The notes beneath the pieces were generated by a model that saw only the letters and a list, made by a program, of their open reading frames with translations, was not told the DNA's origin and ran no database searches. From Betaproteobacteria bacterium (GTDB taxonomy: Bacteria > Pseudomonadota > Gammaproteobacteria > Burkholderiales > Rhodocyclaceae), in the NCBI GenBank assembly GCA_025997075.1, contig BNUC01000182.1, positions 1 through 5,781 on the forward strand: a stretch of DNA of 5,781 nucleotides, in the 5' to 3' direction. Position 1 is the first letter of the stretch, and the number at the start of each line of letters is the position of its first letter. The position numbers and the translations under genes are program-made. Positions 5,704 to 5,781 of the stretch are shown one piece after another.

Positions 5704-5781
5704 ATGTCTTTCCACCCTCTCGGTTTCCTTTCCGGTCTGGCTTATCTGGCCATTTGCCTGCTGATCGCGGCTTCCGGCGCC
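5704..5781 (+). CDS. 5' end of an unidentified gene with a hydrophobic N-terminus (partial)
   Basis: The first 26 codons are open to the window edge. They begin M-S-F-H-P-L-G-F-L-S-G-L-A-Y-L-A and continue with I-C-L-L-I-A-A-S-G-A, which looks like a signal anchor or first membrane helix. A stop (TAA, 5692-5694) lies just upstream in frame, so ATG 5704 is the first possible ATG. GGGAG (5687-5691) precedes it, with a rather long 12-base spacer. The gene is divergent from the DUF1850 gene, and its promoter would have to lie inside that gene's 5' coding region. Many membrane enzymes and transporters start this way and I do not recognise the family. The open frame is short, so it could also be chance. 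Confidence 0.45.
   Translation, partial: MSFHPLGFLSGLAYLAICLLIAASGA

Noticed and set aside
5694..5781. ATG 5694 as an alternative plus-strand start at the window edge
   Set aside because: Its frame yields a translation rich in arginine, proline and glycine without hydrophobic character, and GGGAG is only two bases away. The 5704 frame looks far more protein-like.

Overview
The window reads as chromosomal DNA of a GC-rich Gram-negative bacterium, most likely a beta- or gammaproteobacterium. The evidence is a System I (Ccm) cytochrome c maturation cluster with a short CcmH and a separate CcmI, a periplasmic TRAP-TAXI importer, and a sigma-54-type promoter. I cannot name the genus from the sequence alone.

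Left part (1-1854, + strand): the 3' end of a cytochrome c maturation operon. The last codons of an upstream gene, probably ccmF, overlap ccmG/dsbE (ATGA). Then come ccmH (14-nt overlap) and ccmI (1-nt overlap). All three full genes are membrane-anchored or exported. Together they keep apocytochrome CXXCH cysteines reduced, bind the apoprotein and deliver it to the CcmF haem-ligation module.

Middle (1855-5098, + strand): a 250-nt gap, more AT-rich than its flanks, precedes a two-gene tripartite transporter. The first gene is a fused small-plus-large TRAP permease (DctQ and DctM in one chain). The second is a TAXI-family periplasmic binding protein starting right behind it, followed by a strong intrinsic terminator. 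The gap holds a textbook sigma-54 -24/-12 element (2019-2034). About 130 bp upstream of its predicted start site lies an NtrC-like dyad (1908-1922) in an enhancer-like position. This suggests that the transporter is controlled by nitrogen status or a related enhancer-binding protein. That would fit the glutamate/glutamine and 2-oxoglutarate ligands known for some TAXI proteins, but it remains inference.

Right part (5098-5781): a DUF1850 gene on the minus strand converges on the transporter operon. DUF1850 proteins are habitual companions of TRAP-TAXI transporters but usually sit in the same operon. At the window edge a divergent + strand ORF opens with a hydrophobic N-terminus and is cut off. 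The 5' ends of these two genes are unusually close or overlapping.

No tRNA, rRNA, CRISPR array, insertion sequence or phage remnant was seen. No entirely new system is evident. The most informative non-coding signal is the sigma-54/NtrC-like control region in front of the TRAP-TAXI operon.
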